Origin: Orientallactaga sibirica | Lineage: Eukaryota > Chordata > Mammalia > Rodentia > Dipodidae | DNA: 64,000 bases | Reading direction: 5' to 3' | Assembly (NCBI GenBank): GCA_036365145.1 | Contig: JAEOAD010000029.1 | Location: 26,396,001-26,460,000 of the forward strand | Part shown: positions 46,596-56,800 of the stretch, in pieces | How the letters are laid out: every line of letters starts with the position of its first letter | Position numbering within the stretch: position 1 is the stretch's first letter | Translations under genes and position numbers: made by a program | Notes under the pieces: generated by a model | Database searches by the model: none | What the model was told of the DNA's origin: nothing | The model's input: the letters and a program-made list of their open reading frames with translations, nothing else

Positions 46596-46760
46596 AGCTG
46601 GGCGTGGTGGTGCACGCCTTTAATCCCAGCACTCGGGAGGCAGCGGTAGGAGGATCGTCATGAGTTCAAGGCCACCCTGAGAATACAGAGTGAATTCCAG
46701 GTCAGCCTGAACTAGAGTGAGACCCTACCTCGAAAAAAAACCAAAAAAAAAAAAAAAAAA
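46596..46760 (+). mobile_element. B1-like SINE
   Basis: gctgggcgtggtggtgcacg to a long A tail. Target about gtagaggtgt on both sides. Confidence 0.92.
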
Positions 46761-46773
46761 GTGTAGAGGTGTG

Positions 46774-46884
46774 AGGCAGAGGTAAGAAGATCACTATGAG
46801 TTTGAGGCCACCCTGAGACTACATAGTGAATTCCAGGTCAGCCTGTGCTAGAGTGAGACCTTACTTTGAAAAACTAAAAAAAAG
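46774..46884 (+). mobile_element. B1-like SINE, 5' truncated
   Basis: gaggcagaggtaagaagatc to accttactttgaaaaac. Follows the complete B1 directly. Confidence 0.85.
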
Positions 46885-47355
46885 AATACAGGTGTAGAAA
46901 GGAAAAAACATTAGGGGCTTGATAATGAATATCTTGGATGGAAAGAAACACATAAATAAAAGGAACTTTTCAGTGGCACTGAGCAATAACAAGTTGTGGT
47001 CAACATCATGGACCACATCATCCACAGACCACACACAGCAAGTTTGAGGACATGCATCAAGGCCATGGTCAGCTATTTGTTCTTGTTTTAGGTTGATTTC
47101 ATATCTGAAATTAATGAAACATCTAAATTTGATTACAATTTTGGGGGCAAGTTGAAGTTTCACATTGTGAAGACTATTATTCCAATAATATCCTAACTAT
47201 ATCTTCAGCTATTGATAGGGCAAAAAGATAAACTTTTAGGTATATCTCATGTACCTCACAGCATCATGCAATATCTGCCGTGTTTTCCAGACATTTCTGG
47301 TATGAGTTAATGAGAATGCAAACAAAAAGACACAGGTCAGGTAAAAACAAAGCAA

Positions 47356-47641
47356 GTCAGTGTTTGCCTGCAAAGCCAAGGCCCAGGTTCAATTCCCCAG
47401 TATTTGTGAAAAAAACCCAGATACACAAGGTAGTGCATGAGTCTGGAGTTTATTTTTTATTATTTTTAAATAATTTATTTATTTATATTATTCTAATTTT
47501 ACATTCATAATGATGACTCCATTATCCTCCTCCCTAGTCTGGAGTTTATTTGCAGTGGTTAGAGGCCCTGGTGCGCCTAGTCTCTCTGTCTGTCTCTTTT
47601 CTGTCTATCTCTCTCTGCTTGCAAATAAACTAATTTAAAAA
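47356..47641 (+). mobile_element. Dip-like SINE split by an 80-bp insert
   Basis: The left half (gcctgcaaagccaaggccca) and right half (tttgcagtggttagaggccc) are separated by 47456-47535. Perfect 16-bp duplication AGTCTGGAGTTTATTT at 47440-47455 and 47536-47551. Confidence 0.9.
47456..47535 (-). mobile_element. Short retro-insert in SINE
   Basis: On the minus strand it starts AGGGAGGAGGATAATGG and ends in an AAATAAATAAA-rich tail: a very 5'-truncated retrotransposed 3' end, probably from an L1. Confidence 0.7.
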
Positions 47642-47842
47642 AAAAAGAAATATATATTTTTAAAAAACTTAAGTTGTGTTGCCACTGTTCACAGTTTTTT
47701 GACTAGCAGGTTTAAAGCAGCTAAGAATCCTGTTCCAGTCCCTTAAAAACTAATCATACATGTGCACTTGAATGTGTTTAAATGCAGTGATTTCAGGCAT
47801 CTAATAGCTGAAGGCTGTTGTAAAGGCCATAGTTCTCCATCC

Positions 47843-47867
47843 AGAACAGAACAGAACAGAACAGACA
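47843..47867 (+). repeat. (AACAG)n
   Basis: Short pentamer run of about five units. Confidence 0.85.
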
Positions 47868-48586
47868 CAGAAAACAGTGGTTTTCACAACACTATTACTG
47901 TCCACTCTGTCTAGTAGTGTTTGCATAGTTTTAACACAGAAGCCATTTGAGATTTGCTTTTTGTGCTCAATTTGTGTCTTGTTATTTTAAGCTCTCCTAA
48001 AATCTTCTTGAATGTTATTTTCCCTAATTCCCAAATGTCATGTTAAGGTACTATGTCATATTTCATGCTTGTTCTATTTTAAGTTGCATATATATTTCAG
48101 CATTATAGCTAAAATTATAGAAAATGTACTTTAGATAAATTCTTACTAAATATTTTTAAAGAATAGACCCTTACTTTCTTCCTCCTGCTTTTGTTCTATT
48201 CTTGTTTTTATGCTTTACTTGATCTATATTATTATTCATATTTGAGGAATGCCCAGGGTGGCAGAGAAAACACAAAATATATCTTGAGCTAAACAAGTTT
48301 TTGATAATTATTTTATTTGTGGTGAATTATACATATATTTTAGCTCTTCATTTGGATCTTGATTATAATCTTACCTATTTCATGTTTTTATTTTACTTTC
48401 ATCTTTTCATAACTCTGTCAATACTGACTAGTTTAAAGCTCTTGTATGCCATTAATATTGGATACTTTCTAAAACTCAATTCCAGGTAGCCTGAATACAG
48501 GACGATTAAGTTTAAAATATCTATAATAAATTTCTTTGTTATAAAAATCAAGTAACTCATTTCTTCTAATTTTTATTTGTTCATAG

Positions 48587-48854
48587 AGTTGTAAATTATG
48601 AGAATATCAATAAAAATGACTACTATACGATTAGCCAAGAGGCAGTGACCCACATTTATAACGATGAAGTTGAATTCATCAAAGTTGAACGATGGGAACA
48701 GGAATATCTGTATCACAGAGAACTCACTAAGATCCCCATATTTTCACTTTTCCGGAAATGGAAGGCTTTTAACGTTTGGAAGAAGAATGTCCGCTCAAAG
48801 AAAATCACTGGATGTCGAAAAGCACTACAAAAAAATTTGTTCATTGTTAATCCT
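48587..48854 (+). CDS. Dnah6: Dnah6 coding exon C (tail)
   Basis: 268 bp after a 16-kb intron. The acceptor is ttcatag (AG at 48585-48586). The first base completes the split lysine codon and 89 codons follow. It reads VVNYENINKNDYYTISQEAV, then ERWEQEYLYHRELTKIPIF, and ends KALQKNLFIVNP before the donor gtatgt at 48855. The basic, aromatic-rich stretch around FSLFRKWKAFNVWKKNVRSK is typical of axonemal dynein tails. An alternative AG at 48587-48588 would break the frame and is rejected. Exon end and exon D start are both phase 0. Confidence 0.92.
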
Positions 48855-49860
48855 GTATGTATTAATCATGTTTTAAAAGAATCACAGAAAGATAAAGTGT
48901 GACATTGTTACAGATGTTTGTATAGACTGTGCCTAGAATAGAATATTTTATCGTTTTAAAAGTATTAACAACCTTCATCCTCTTGTCAGTAGTCTGGTAA
49001 TCTAGTAGTGTTTCCATAGTTTAACTAAGGCTACAAAATGTAAAAATCTGAGAGTTGCATAGGACTTTTTTGATTAGAAGTAAGCTAGAACTCTTGTATT
49101 TGTGATTTGCCTTTTTTTGTTGCTGAGGAAAGTTATATATCCTTTGAGCACAATGGGCTGGTCAGCCTTATTACCACTGCTCATCTTTGAGACGCTTTGG
49201 ACCTTATGGTCCAAAATAATTTGGGCCTTGTTTTCATGGGTCAGTTCCTCCCTGCATATGTTCCTCTACAACAGATTTAGAAGGTAGGGAAAATTTAACT
49301 ATTTAATTTGGATGATGGGGTGATCATAGAAAAGGAACTACTAAAGGTGTATGACCATACTTAAACTCCTCCTACTAAGTTGCAAATTGAGCTAGAAGTG
49401 TTCTACTTAGCCTGGGAATAAACTGAAATGATCCTTTCTATGACGCTTAGGGTACAGAGTTCCCAAATGTTTAGTTCTATAGCACTTCTTGGATCAGAAG
49501 CCAAAGTATGTTTTTGTTTATTTGTTTTTTACTGATCACTTACTTCACTTTGCTCTGATAATCTGAAAACTTCATGGGCATGCTAGTCATACAGTCAGTA
49601 TATCTTTCAGTAGTATATATGAATATACTACTGTTGTCTTGGTCTTGGTAATATCTCCTTTTAAGTCTATTCCTAGCCAACTAGAAAGTTCTCATCCTTT
49701 AAAGCTACATTTTACCTAAATAACAGACTTGCTGTGGTACTTTAAATATCTGTTGATGCTAACCAGCACACCACAACTCTGATATTTAAAATTGATTCAC
49801 AATTATAGCTGATTCCTCTAGATTAGGATGAAAGAAGAAATATGGAATTAGTTGTCCTTG

Positions 49861-50103
49861 AATTTTTTTTTTTTTTTGGAGACACAGAGAGAGAGGGAGA
49901 GGGAGACAGATAGAGATGGGCGCGCCAGCAGCCTCTCAGCTGCTGCAAACAAAATCCAGATGTGTGTGCCCCCTTGTGGTCAAGTTCAGCATTGTGCCCT
50001 TGTGTCACTTTGCATCTGGCTAAACGTAGGACCTGGAGATTGGAACCGGCATTCTTAGGTTTAGGAGGCAGGCTCCTTAACCGCTAAGCCATCATTCCAG
50101 GCC
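49861..50103 (-). mobile_element. Dip-like SINE, long subfamily
   Basis: T-run, GA-rich part, cagcctctcagctgctgcaa, gtgcccccttgtggtcaagt, ctaagccatcattccaggcc. Flanked by cttgaattttt / cttgaaattttt. Confidence 0.92.
49964..49979 (-). promoter_or_regulatory. CTCF-like motif in SINE
   Basis: The minus strand reads CCACAAGGGGGCACAC, one change from the subfamily form. Confidence 0.4.
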
Positions 50104-50411
50104 CCTTGAAATTTTTATCGTATGAATTTTTACATAACCAGCCTTGTCACACCTGTGCCTACATTTTCTAACAACTGTGTTGCTATGTACTTTATGTGAT
50201 ATATTCACCCATTTAAAATATGTATTTAATGATTTTAATGCATTTACAGAATTTACTATTACTGCAATCAATTTTAGCACATATTTGTCACTCCAGAAAG
50301 AAACTCTATTCTTTGAAGTTATTTTATTATTTCTCCTTAACTCCCCTTTACCTCTTTCAGCTGTAGGCAGCTAGTAATTTTACTACTATCTTTATAGATT
50401 TTCCCATTATG

Positions 50412-50618
50412 GATTTATTTTTATTTTTTTTATTTGAGGGACAGAGAAAGAAATAGAGAGAGAGAGAGAATGGGTACACCAGGGCCTCCAGTCACTGCAA
50501 ACATACTCTAGATACATGCATCACCATGTGTATCTGGCTTATATGGGTACTGGGAAATTGAACCTGGGTCTTTAGGCTTTGCAGGCAAATGCCTTAACCA
50601 CTAAAAAATCTCTCTAGC
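50412..50618 (-). mobile_element. Dip-like SINE
   Basis: Antisense; target cccattatg at about 50403 and 50619. GA-rich part then accactaaaaaatctctctag. Confidence 0.9.
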
Positions 50619-50816
50619 TCCCATTATGTACATATAAATAGAATCATATAATATTAAATCCTTTATGGCTGATATTTTCAATTAATATAATGTTTTTGAG
50701 ATCTATGTTGTAAAATAGTATGTCTTTTCATTGCCCAGTTATATTCTACTTATTGGGAGATCTACTTTTGAGCAACTACATATAATGCTGTTATAAACAT
50801 TCATGTACAAGTTTTT

Positions 50817-50880
50817 TTAATACTTTATTTATTTGCAAGGAGACAGAGAAACAGAGAATGAAAGAGCAAGACAGAAAGAA

Positions 50881-50916
<36 letters not shown>

Positions 50917-51057
50917 GAAAGAGAGAGAAAGAAAGAAAGAGCCACTGCAAATTAACTGCAAATGCTTGTACTGCTTTGTGTATCTGGCTTTACCAAACTA
51001 GGGCCATTAGGCATTGCAGACAAGCACAGTACCAGCTGAGCCATCTCTCCAGCTCCC
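50817..51057 (-). mobile_element. Dip-like SINE with (GAAA)n
   Basis: The target tcatgtacaagttttt is on both sides (50801-50816, 51058-51073). The GA-rich part has expanded to GAAA units at about 50877-50940. Confidence 0.92.
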
Positions 51058-51284
51058 TCATGTACAAGTTTTTGCCTAAACATATGTTCTTTTTTCTTTT
51101 GGGCATATTCCTAGGAATGGACTTAAGTGGGTCTGTTTAGCCTTTTGAGAAAATGGAAAATAATTTTCCAAAGCAGCTAGTTACTATGAAAATTTAAGCA
51201 AATTTGTCTTTGTTCTATGTCATAGTATCTTAGATTAGCAAATGATCTTTTCTGTTATCACTTCTACATTAACACAATTAATCT

Positions 51285-51442
51285 TTTTTTTTTTCCTTTG
51301 GTTTTCTGAAGTAGTGTGTTGCTCTAGTTCAGGCTGATCTGGAATTCACTGTGTAGTCTCAGGGTGGCCTTGATCTCATGGCAATTCTCCTACCTCTGCC
51401 TCCCAAGTGATGGGATTAAAGGCATGTGCCACCACGCCCGGC
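51285..51442 (-). mobile_element. B1-like SINE
   Basis: Antisense full length, with target aacacaattaatctttt / aacacaatgaatctttt. Opposed to the B1 at 51523. Confidence 0.93.
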
Positions 51443-51522
51443 AACACAATGAATCTTTTAGTAGCCATTAGCCAATAATATTTAAGATATCTTGTTTTCT
51501 GTTGTTAAATTTTATTCTTTAA

Positions 51523-51673
51523 ACCAGGAGTGGTGGCGCACACCTTTAATCCCAGCACTCAGGAGGCAGAGGTAGGAGGATCACCATGAGTTCAAGGCCA
51601 CTCTGAGACTACATAGTGAATTCCAGGTCAGCCTGAGCTAGAGTGAGACCCTACCTCAAAAAAAAAAAAAAAT
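51523..51673 (+). mobile_element. B1-like SINE
   Basis: Sense full length, about 295 bp upstream of exon D. Target ttattctttaaa / ttattccttaaa. Confidence 0.93.
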
Positions 51674-51967
51674 TATTCCTTAAAAAGTTGAAAGCCATAT
51701 ATGTCTTCTTAAAGTGAAAAGAAAAGCATTTGGGCATTAAGTATGATAATTCATATCATTATTTCAGAACAAAAATATTTATGAACAGTTCCTATTTAAT
51801 GTATGATTTTGTTTATTTAATGTATGATTTTGCTTTTTGTACCTGTGGCTGAAGTTAACATACTCTTATAATCCATAATAGCCACTTCTGCCTTCCATGT
51901 GTTTTTATACTTTTAAAATATGATGTTTCTTTAAGTTAACAAATGATAAATTCTTATTTTCATCCAG

Positions 51968-52102
51968 TTTTTGCGACCAGCTCTTCTTAAAATAAATGAA
52001 CTGTGTTATCATTTGAGCTCTATGGGACTTTGTTATATTGAAAAATGTCACATATACACCCTGCTGGAATTTAAGGCTGCACAAGTTATCCGACTACAGG
52101 AG
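51968..52102 (+). CDS. Dnah6: Dnah6 coding exon D (tail)
   Basis: 45 codons, phase 0 to phase 0, with acceptor tttcatccag and donor gtaagg. It encodes FLRPALLKINELCYHLSSMG to KAAQVIRLQE and matches the DNAH6 tail directly after exon C. It is separated from exon E by an intron of only 86 bp, by far the shortest here. Opposed B1 elements lie upstream (51523-51673, +) and downstream of exon E (53168-53314, -), so exons D and E are bracketed by complementary repeats. Confidence 0.92.
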
Positions 52103-52188
52103 GTAAGGGATTTTGCCTGTAAGGTGAAGATGTCTTTCCTATCATGAATGCTTTTTATCACTGATTATACATATGCATCAATGCCTAG
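52103..52188 (+). other. Dnah6 intron D-E (86 bp)
   Basis: A minimal intron with donor gtaagg and acceptor atgcctag. It holds no repeat. It is close to the lower size limit for mammalian introns, so exons D and E are probably recognised across the intron. Confidence 0.9.
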
Positions 52189-52309
52189 GTAACGGAGCGC
52201 CTAGAAGAATTTCGAAATGTGGCCAAAGATGTGGTCAGGAAGTCCTGTCGATTTGCTTTGCGTGCTGTCGGATTTATTCCTGATGACTGTACATTTGACG
52301 TGTATGAGG
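52189..52309 (+). CDS. Dnah6: Dnah6 coding exon E (tail)
   Basis: 121 bp, or 40 codons plus one base. The acceptor is atgcctag at 52181-52188. It encodes VTERLEEFRNVAKDVVRKSC and RFALRAVGFIPDDCTFDVYE, then the single G that with exon F makes aspartate. I place the donor at 52310 (gtatga), because only that site gives the correct phase into exon F. The open frame runs on into the intron for 26 more codons to a TAA at 52387-52389, so intron retention would add a short unrelated tail. An antisense LTR begins 118 bp downstream of the donor. Confidence 0.88.
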
Positions 52310-52427
52310 GTATGAAGGACAAAACCGAGGACATGTCAGAAGTAGCACCTTTCAGAAATACAAGCTCTTTTTTATTCCACTTTTCTTAACTTTAAATAAC
52401 TAGGCTCTTTTTTCACGTAGTCTCACC

Positions 52428-53123
52428 TGTGGGTCTTGTTCAGTTCCCGTTCCCTGGGGGGTCGTTGGCCACTGATGTCCCAGGCGAGGGAAAGAGGAGT
52501 TGGGAGGGAAGCAGCAGGAGTAGCGAGTGAGTGTGACACATGAACACATGACAGGGCAATGAGCACCCGGGAGACCGTCTGATGGACAGCACTCGTTTAT
52601 TCAAAAGGGAAGTGGGCTTATAAACACTTGGGGAAGGTTGAGATGGCATGTACAGACTATATGGCAATCGGATGCATAGTTTATGGGCTGTTATCTAGAT
52701 AGCAGAAGGACTAGTAACTTCAAAGCTATGGGGGAAGGATAAGGGAAGGTAGGGGGAAGGGCGGAAGAGGAGATTAGCAGAAAGCTGTGACTTCAAAACT
52801 GTGGGGGGTGGGAAGGCTGCGTGACTTTAGCCACATGAGGGTCTCTTGGGCAGCTAGCCACAGGTCAGGAACTGTGGGGGGCAAAGTCTGACTTATGGAA
52901 TGGTCAGAGCCTTTTGGGGTCTGGAAGGAGTACCTCGCCAGTTCTGCCCACTCTGGGCGATGACAGCTCACTACACCCTACAACATAGGGAAGGCCATTA
53001 CCATTGCCAGAGACTTCCTGACAGAGGGCCAGCTGCAACCCCACAGCCTGGGGTCCCTGGCCATGTCCAATAGTTCAGGCCAGCCTCCTCACAGGTCCAG
53101 CCTATTCCTAGCAAGGCCCAACA
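52428..53123 (-). mobile_element. Solo LTR, ERV-K-like
   Basis: 696 bp from TGTGGGTCTTGTTCAG to CAAGGCCCAACA. Perfect 6-bp target CTCACC at 52422-52427 and 53124-53129. The AATAAA lies on the minus strand (complement of ctcgtttattcaaaa), so the LTR is antisense to Dnah6. Solo, without viral genes. GC-richer than the intron. Confidence 0.88.
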
Positions 53124-53167
53124 CTCACCTTCTGCTTGACATTCTATAAAACATATATATATATATG

Positions 53168-53314
53168 TTTGGTTTTTGAGGTAGGGTCTCACTTTAGCTT
53201 AAGCTGACCTGGAATTCACTATGTAGTCTCAGGGTGGCCTCGAACTCATGGTTATCCTCCCACCTCTGCCTCCTGAGTGCTGGGATTAAAGGTGTGCGCC
53301 ACCACACCTGGCTT
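53168..53314 (-). mobile_element. B1-like SINE
   Basis: ggtttttgaggtagggtctc to gcgccaccacacctggct. Complementary to the B1 at 51523, with exons D and E in between. Confidence 0.93.
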
Positions 53315-53584
53315 TAAATTTGATATATTTTATGGGAGACAAACAAAAGCAGTAGCTACATTCTCCTTCCATTCTTCTTGCTTGTGTATACTATCCCTAT
53401 ACAAGACACAGAATCTCTCTCTATTCATAGTCAGCATTCTTTGGTGGACTCAGGGGTCTCTGCTAAAAGGTGTCACCTTCCTACTAGGACAGACAGCAGA
53501 TTTGTAAGAGTTAAGGGACTGGAAGTATCTTAGGTTTGGCCCCAGCTGGCATGGGTGATAAAGGTGAAAAGGAGTGGAAAGTTG

Positions 53585-53820
53585 GGCCTGGAGAGATGGT
53601 TTAGCAGTAAAGGTACTTGCCTGCAAAGCCAAAATACCCAGATTCTATTCTCCAGGACCCACGTAAGCCAGATGCATAAAGGGCACATGTGTCTGGAGTT
53701 TGTTTGCAGTGGCTGGAGGCCCTGGCATGCCGGTTCTTTCTCCCTCCCTCCCTCCCCCTCTCTCTTTTTCTCTCAAATAAATAAATAAAAATAAAAAGTA
53801 AAATATTAAAAAAAAAAAAA
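53585..53820 (+). mobile_element. Dip-like SINE
   Basis: gcctggagagatggtttagc head, CT-rich part, aaataaataaataaa tail. Target gagtggaaagttg / gagtggaacgttg. Confidence 0.92.
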
Positions 53821-54029
53821 GAGTGGAACGTTGTTCCTGGAAGGTAGCACTGTATATAGGTCAACCTATGCTCACAAGAATGTTAATGATGGGGGACATA
53901 GCTAAGTGGGACAGTGCTGGCCCAGCATGTACAAAGCCCTAGGATTAATCTTCAGTACTTCCAGAAAGAAAAAGAACGTTAATGAAGTGTCTGCAGTTTT
54001 TCCTTTGGACTTATCTATATTCCTGTGTG

Positions 54030-54290
54030 TGTGGTTCTGTGTGCGCACATGCATGTATTTATGGGTATATGTGCACATGTGTGTGGAGGCCAGAGGATAG
54101 CCTCAGGTGTTATTCCATAGGCAGAAAGCCCCAGGAACTCACCTGTCAACCTCCCAAGAATTGGGATTGCAAGCACACATAATCACACTTGACTTTTTAG
54201 AAACGTGGTTTCTGGGGATTGAATTCAGGTTCTCATGCTTGCAAAGCAAGCACTTTTACCACCTGAATCTACACTCCTGCTTCTGCTCCT
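54030..54290 (-). mobile_element. B3-like SINE
   Basis: gtggaggccagaggatagcc, ccaagaattgggattgcaag and ttgaattcaggttctcatgc follow the B3 order. Confidence 0.75.
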
Positions 54291-54442
54291 ACAGTCTTTT
54301 CTCCAGATGAAAGCCATTGATGTGAAATTCTTCTGGATAACCTGGCTTTTTTTTTCCCCCTGGGATTTGAATTGTTTCATGAACAAAACGATTTTGTTGC
54401 TTTGGGCTTTTGAATTTTGTCTTTTCTTTGAATGCAATTTTT

Positions 54443-54659
54443 TAAAAGATTTTATTTTTATTTATTTATTAGAGTCAGAGAGAGATGGGGAGAGAGAGTG
54501 TGTGAGAATGGGTGTGCCAGGGCCTGAAGCCACTGCAAATGAACTCCAGATGCATGTGCCACCATGTGCATCTGGCTTACGTGGGACCTGGGGAATTGAA
54601 CTGAGTTCCTTTGGCTTTGCAGGCAAGTGCCTTAATCGCTAAGCCATCTTGCCCAGCCC
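54443..54659 (-). mobile_element. Dip-like SINE next to exon F
   Basis: Perfect target TGAATGCAATTTTT at 54429-54442 and 54660-54673. It ends 45 bp before exon F. Confidence 0.95.
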
Positions 54660-54704
54660 TGAATGCAATTTTTACACAAGATTTGTGTCTTCTGTTATTT
54701 TTAG

Positions 54705-54831
54705 ATTATTTTAGGTTAAACAGTTCAAGTTTTGATGATGTACCATTTGATAAGCCAGTTTATGGAGAATCTGAAAAGATGACATATACAGAACAGGCCA
54801 GCAAAAGGCATCATTGTATGAGGCTGACATG
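54705..54831 (+). CDS. Dnah6: Dnah6 coding exon F (tail)
   Basis: 127 bp, with acceptor tctgttatttttag and donor gtaaat. It completes the split aspartate and reads DYFRLNSSSFDDVPFDKPVY then GESEKMTYTEQASKRHHCMR. The last two bases (TG) join the C of exon G to make cysteine in RLTCFIRL. A second AG ten bases inside (54713-54714) could give a shorter product but does not fit the phase. The first dozen residues are less conserved than the rest, so the 5' edge is a little less certain. A SINE and its target duplication stop 31 bp before the exon. Confidence 0.86.
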
Positions 54832-55004
54832 GTAAATGATTATTCTTTCTTTCAAAAAAACTGTGTACTTTATCCTTCTTAAGACTTGTTAAAAATCAAA
54901 CCCTGGAAGGTGAAGGATATGTTAATTTTCATGACTAGAATTTCAGTTGTATTCCCAAATATAATGTGTTCAGCTTAAATGCATACCTTAAAAAATAAAA
55001 CGAT

Positions 55005-55215
55005 GGGCTGGAGAGATGGCTTAGGGGTTAAGGCGCCTGCCTCCTAACCCTAAGAACACTGGTTCCAATCTCCAGCGGTTCCAATCTCCAGGACCCACGT
55101 TTAGCCAGATGCAAAGGGACGCAAAGGCGCAATGCCGCACTTGGCCACATGGGGGCGCGCACATCTGGATTTCGTTCGCAGCAGCTGAGACACTGCTCGC
55201 ATGCCCATCTCTGTC

Positions 55216-55253
<38 letters not shown>

Positions 55254-55295
55254 TGTCTCTCTCCAAAAAAGTAAGATTAAATAAAAAGTTTTTTA
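55005..55295 (+). mobile_element. Dip-like SINE, long subfamily
   Basis: Near-consensus head gctggagagatggcttaggg, duplicated B-box-like ggttccaatctcca, extra block, (CT)n. Target aaaaaataaaacga / aaataaataaaacga. Confidence 0.93.
55145..55160 (+). promoter_or_regulatory. CTCF-like motif in SINE
   Basis: CCACATGGGGGCGCGC, preceded by TTGG: TGGCCAC and GGGGGCGC match the CTCF consensus exactly. Confidence 0.5.
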
Positions 55296-56302
55296 AAAAA
55301 ATAAATAAAACGAAAAAATCAGAGTTCTTTGTAGGAAATAAATGTCTCAGTTTAAAAAGGTGACTCCTTCACCATAGGGTTAGCTAGTAGTTTTAAAAAA
55401 AATTAGGGGACATGGTGACCTGAATACATGCTCCACCAACCAACCCCTACAACTGCCACCCAACAGTGCAGCTGTTAGGTCAGAGAAACTGGGGGGAGTA
55501 ATTGTGAGTCCAAGGCAAAGAGTTCCTGCAGCCTGGATCCTAGAGACCAGCAGTAGAGTCAGTCACACACACTGGTTTACAGACCTCCTCAAGCAGGCCC
55601 CGAGAGCTGCCTCTACATCCTTGTGACCATACAACCTCAGGACCACACCAGTTTCTACCCTATCTCTAAGGCAGGTTTTATAGCAAGGGGTCAGGGAGCT
55701 AGTCTTCCTCCTAGCTCACCAAGAGGCTCTCCCTTATTAGCATTAGCTCTCTACCTCCTTACCCAACTAGGTTTTGAATTAGACTGTTTTCAGAGTTTGG
55801 ATTTCCCATCATGACTACATAACTCTTGCAAACAAAATCACCAAGGATTTTCTGAGAAGTTGTCTATGAAAACAATAAAGCATCCAGTATTACTATTCCA
55901 TGCTCCACTAACTTAATTCAACTAAACCCATGTATTTAGTAAATCTTAACCATGTGCCAAACTATACATGAAAATGTCCACATAGCAACTGAAGCCAGTG
56001 AAGCAGTAGTCTGCAAGGCCACTGTCAGGCAGGGCCGGAGACCCTGGCATCCCAGTGAAGCAGTACAGTCTTTCTACATGCAATCCTACATTCTGAGCAC
56101 TATTGGGCTATCACATAGTATTTATTCAATAACAAATATTTCATCCTTCTATAATGCAAAGTACAAGTATAATATGCATGAAGTTTCTCTTTAAAGCATC
56201 TTTGAAGAAATTTTATAGCCCTTTGACAAGATGAGCTGAGTGCACTTTCCCAAACAACTAGCTGAATTGATGCTATATATTTGAATATATTTGTGCTTTA
56301 AA

Positions 56303-56343
56303 TATATTTTATTTTTACTTATTTATTTGAGAGAGAGAAAAAA

Positions 56344-56377
<34 letters not shown>

Positions 56378-56526
56378 GGCGTTCCAGGGCTATAGCTACT
56401 GCAAACAACTCCAGATGCATGCGCTCTCTTGTGCATCTGGCTTACGTGGGTCCTGGAGAATTGAACCGGGATCCTTTGGCTTTGCAGGCAAACGCCTTAA
56501 CCGCTAAGCCATGTCTCCAGCCCCAC
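56303..56526 (-). mobile_element. Dip-like SINE
   Basis: Perfect target ATTTGTGCTTTAAA at 56289-56302 and 56527-56540. Confidence 0.95.
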
Positions 56527-56620
56527 ATTTGTGCTTTAAAGGGAAGAATATCTAAGAACAACTGTTATGAACAAAAAAATATTTGCAGTTTGAATATAAT
56601 TATATCAAAAGCCAAGGAGG

Positions 56621-56757
56621 TAGCCGGGCGTGGTGGCGCATGCCTTTAATCCCAGCACTCGGGAGGCAGAGGTAGGAGGATCGCCGTGAGTTCGAGGCCA
56701 CCCTGAGACTACGTAGTTAATTCCAGGTCAGCCTGGGCCAGAGTGAGACCCTACCTC

Positions 56758-56795
<38 letters not shown>
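56621..56795 (+). mobile_element. B1-like SINE, young
   Basis: gccgggcgtggtggcgcatg with intact CpGs and an A run of about 40. Target aaaagccaaggagg at 56607-56620 and 56796-56809. Confidence 0.95.

Positions 56796-56800
<5 letters not shown>

Larger units (their letters stand above)
32600..48586 (+). other. Dnah6 intron B-C (16 kb)
   Basis: The largest complete intron here. It holds B4-like SINEs, a MaLR-like LTR, a 51-bp minisatellite, an inverted B1 pair, a 2-kb antisense L1, a (CA)n tract and two near-identical 110-bp direct repeats. Gene-free stretches with nothing recognised: 32600-33335, 34161-34929, 35911-36408, 38862-39282, 39426-40344, 40683-41293, 41404-41941, 42092-42425, 43060-44676, 45306-46204, 46885-47355 and 47642-48586, all AT-rich. 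Confidence 0.8.
48855..51967 (+). other. Dnah6 intron C-D (3.1 kb)
   Basis: Contains three antisense Dip-type SINEs and an inverted pair of B1 elements close to exon D. 48855-49860 and 51674-51967 are unique AT-rich sequence without visible features. Confidence 0.85.
52310..54704 (+). other. Dnah6 intron E-F (2.4 kb)
   Basis: Largely filled by an antisense solo LTR (52428-53123), an antisense B1, a sense Dip, a B3-like element and an antisense Dip just before exon F. 53315-53583 is the main unassigned stretch. Confidence 0.85.

Noticed and set aside
55005..55100. Possible tRNA gene
   Set aside because: A- and B-box-like text belongs to the tRNA-derived SINE head. No intact cloverleaf and many copies.
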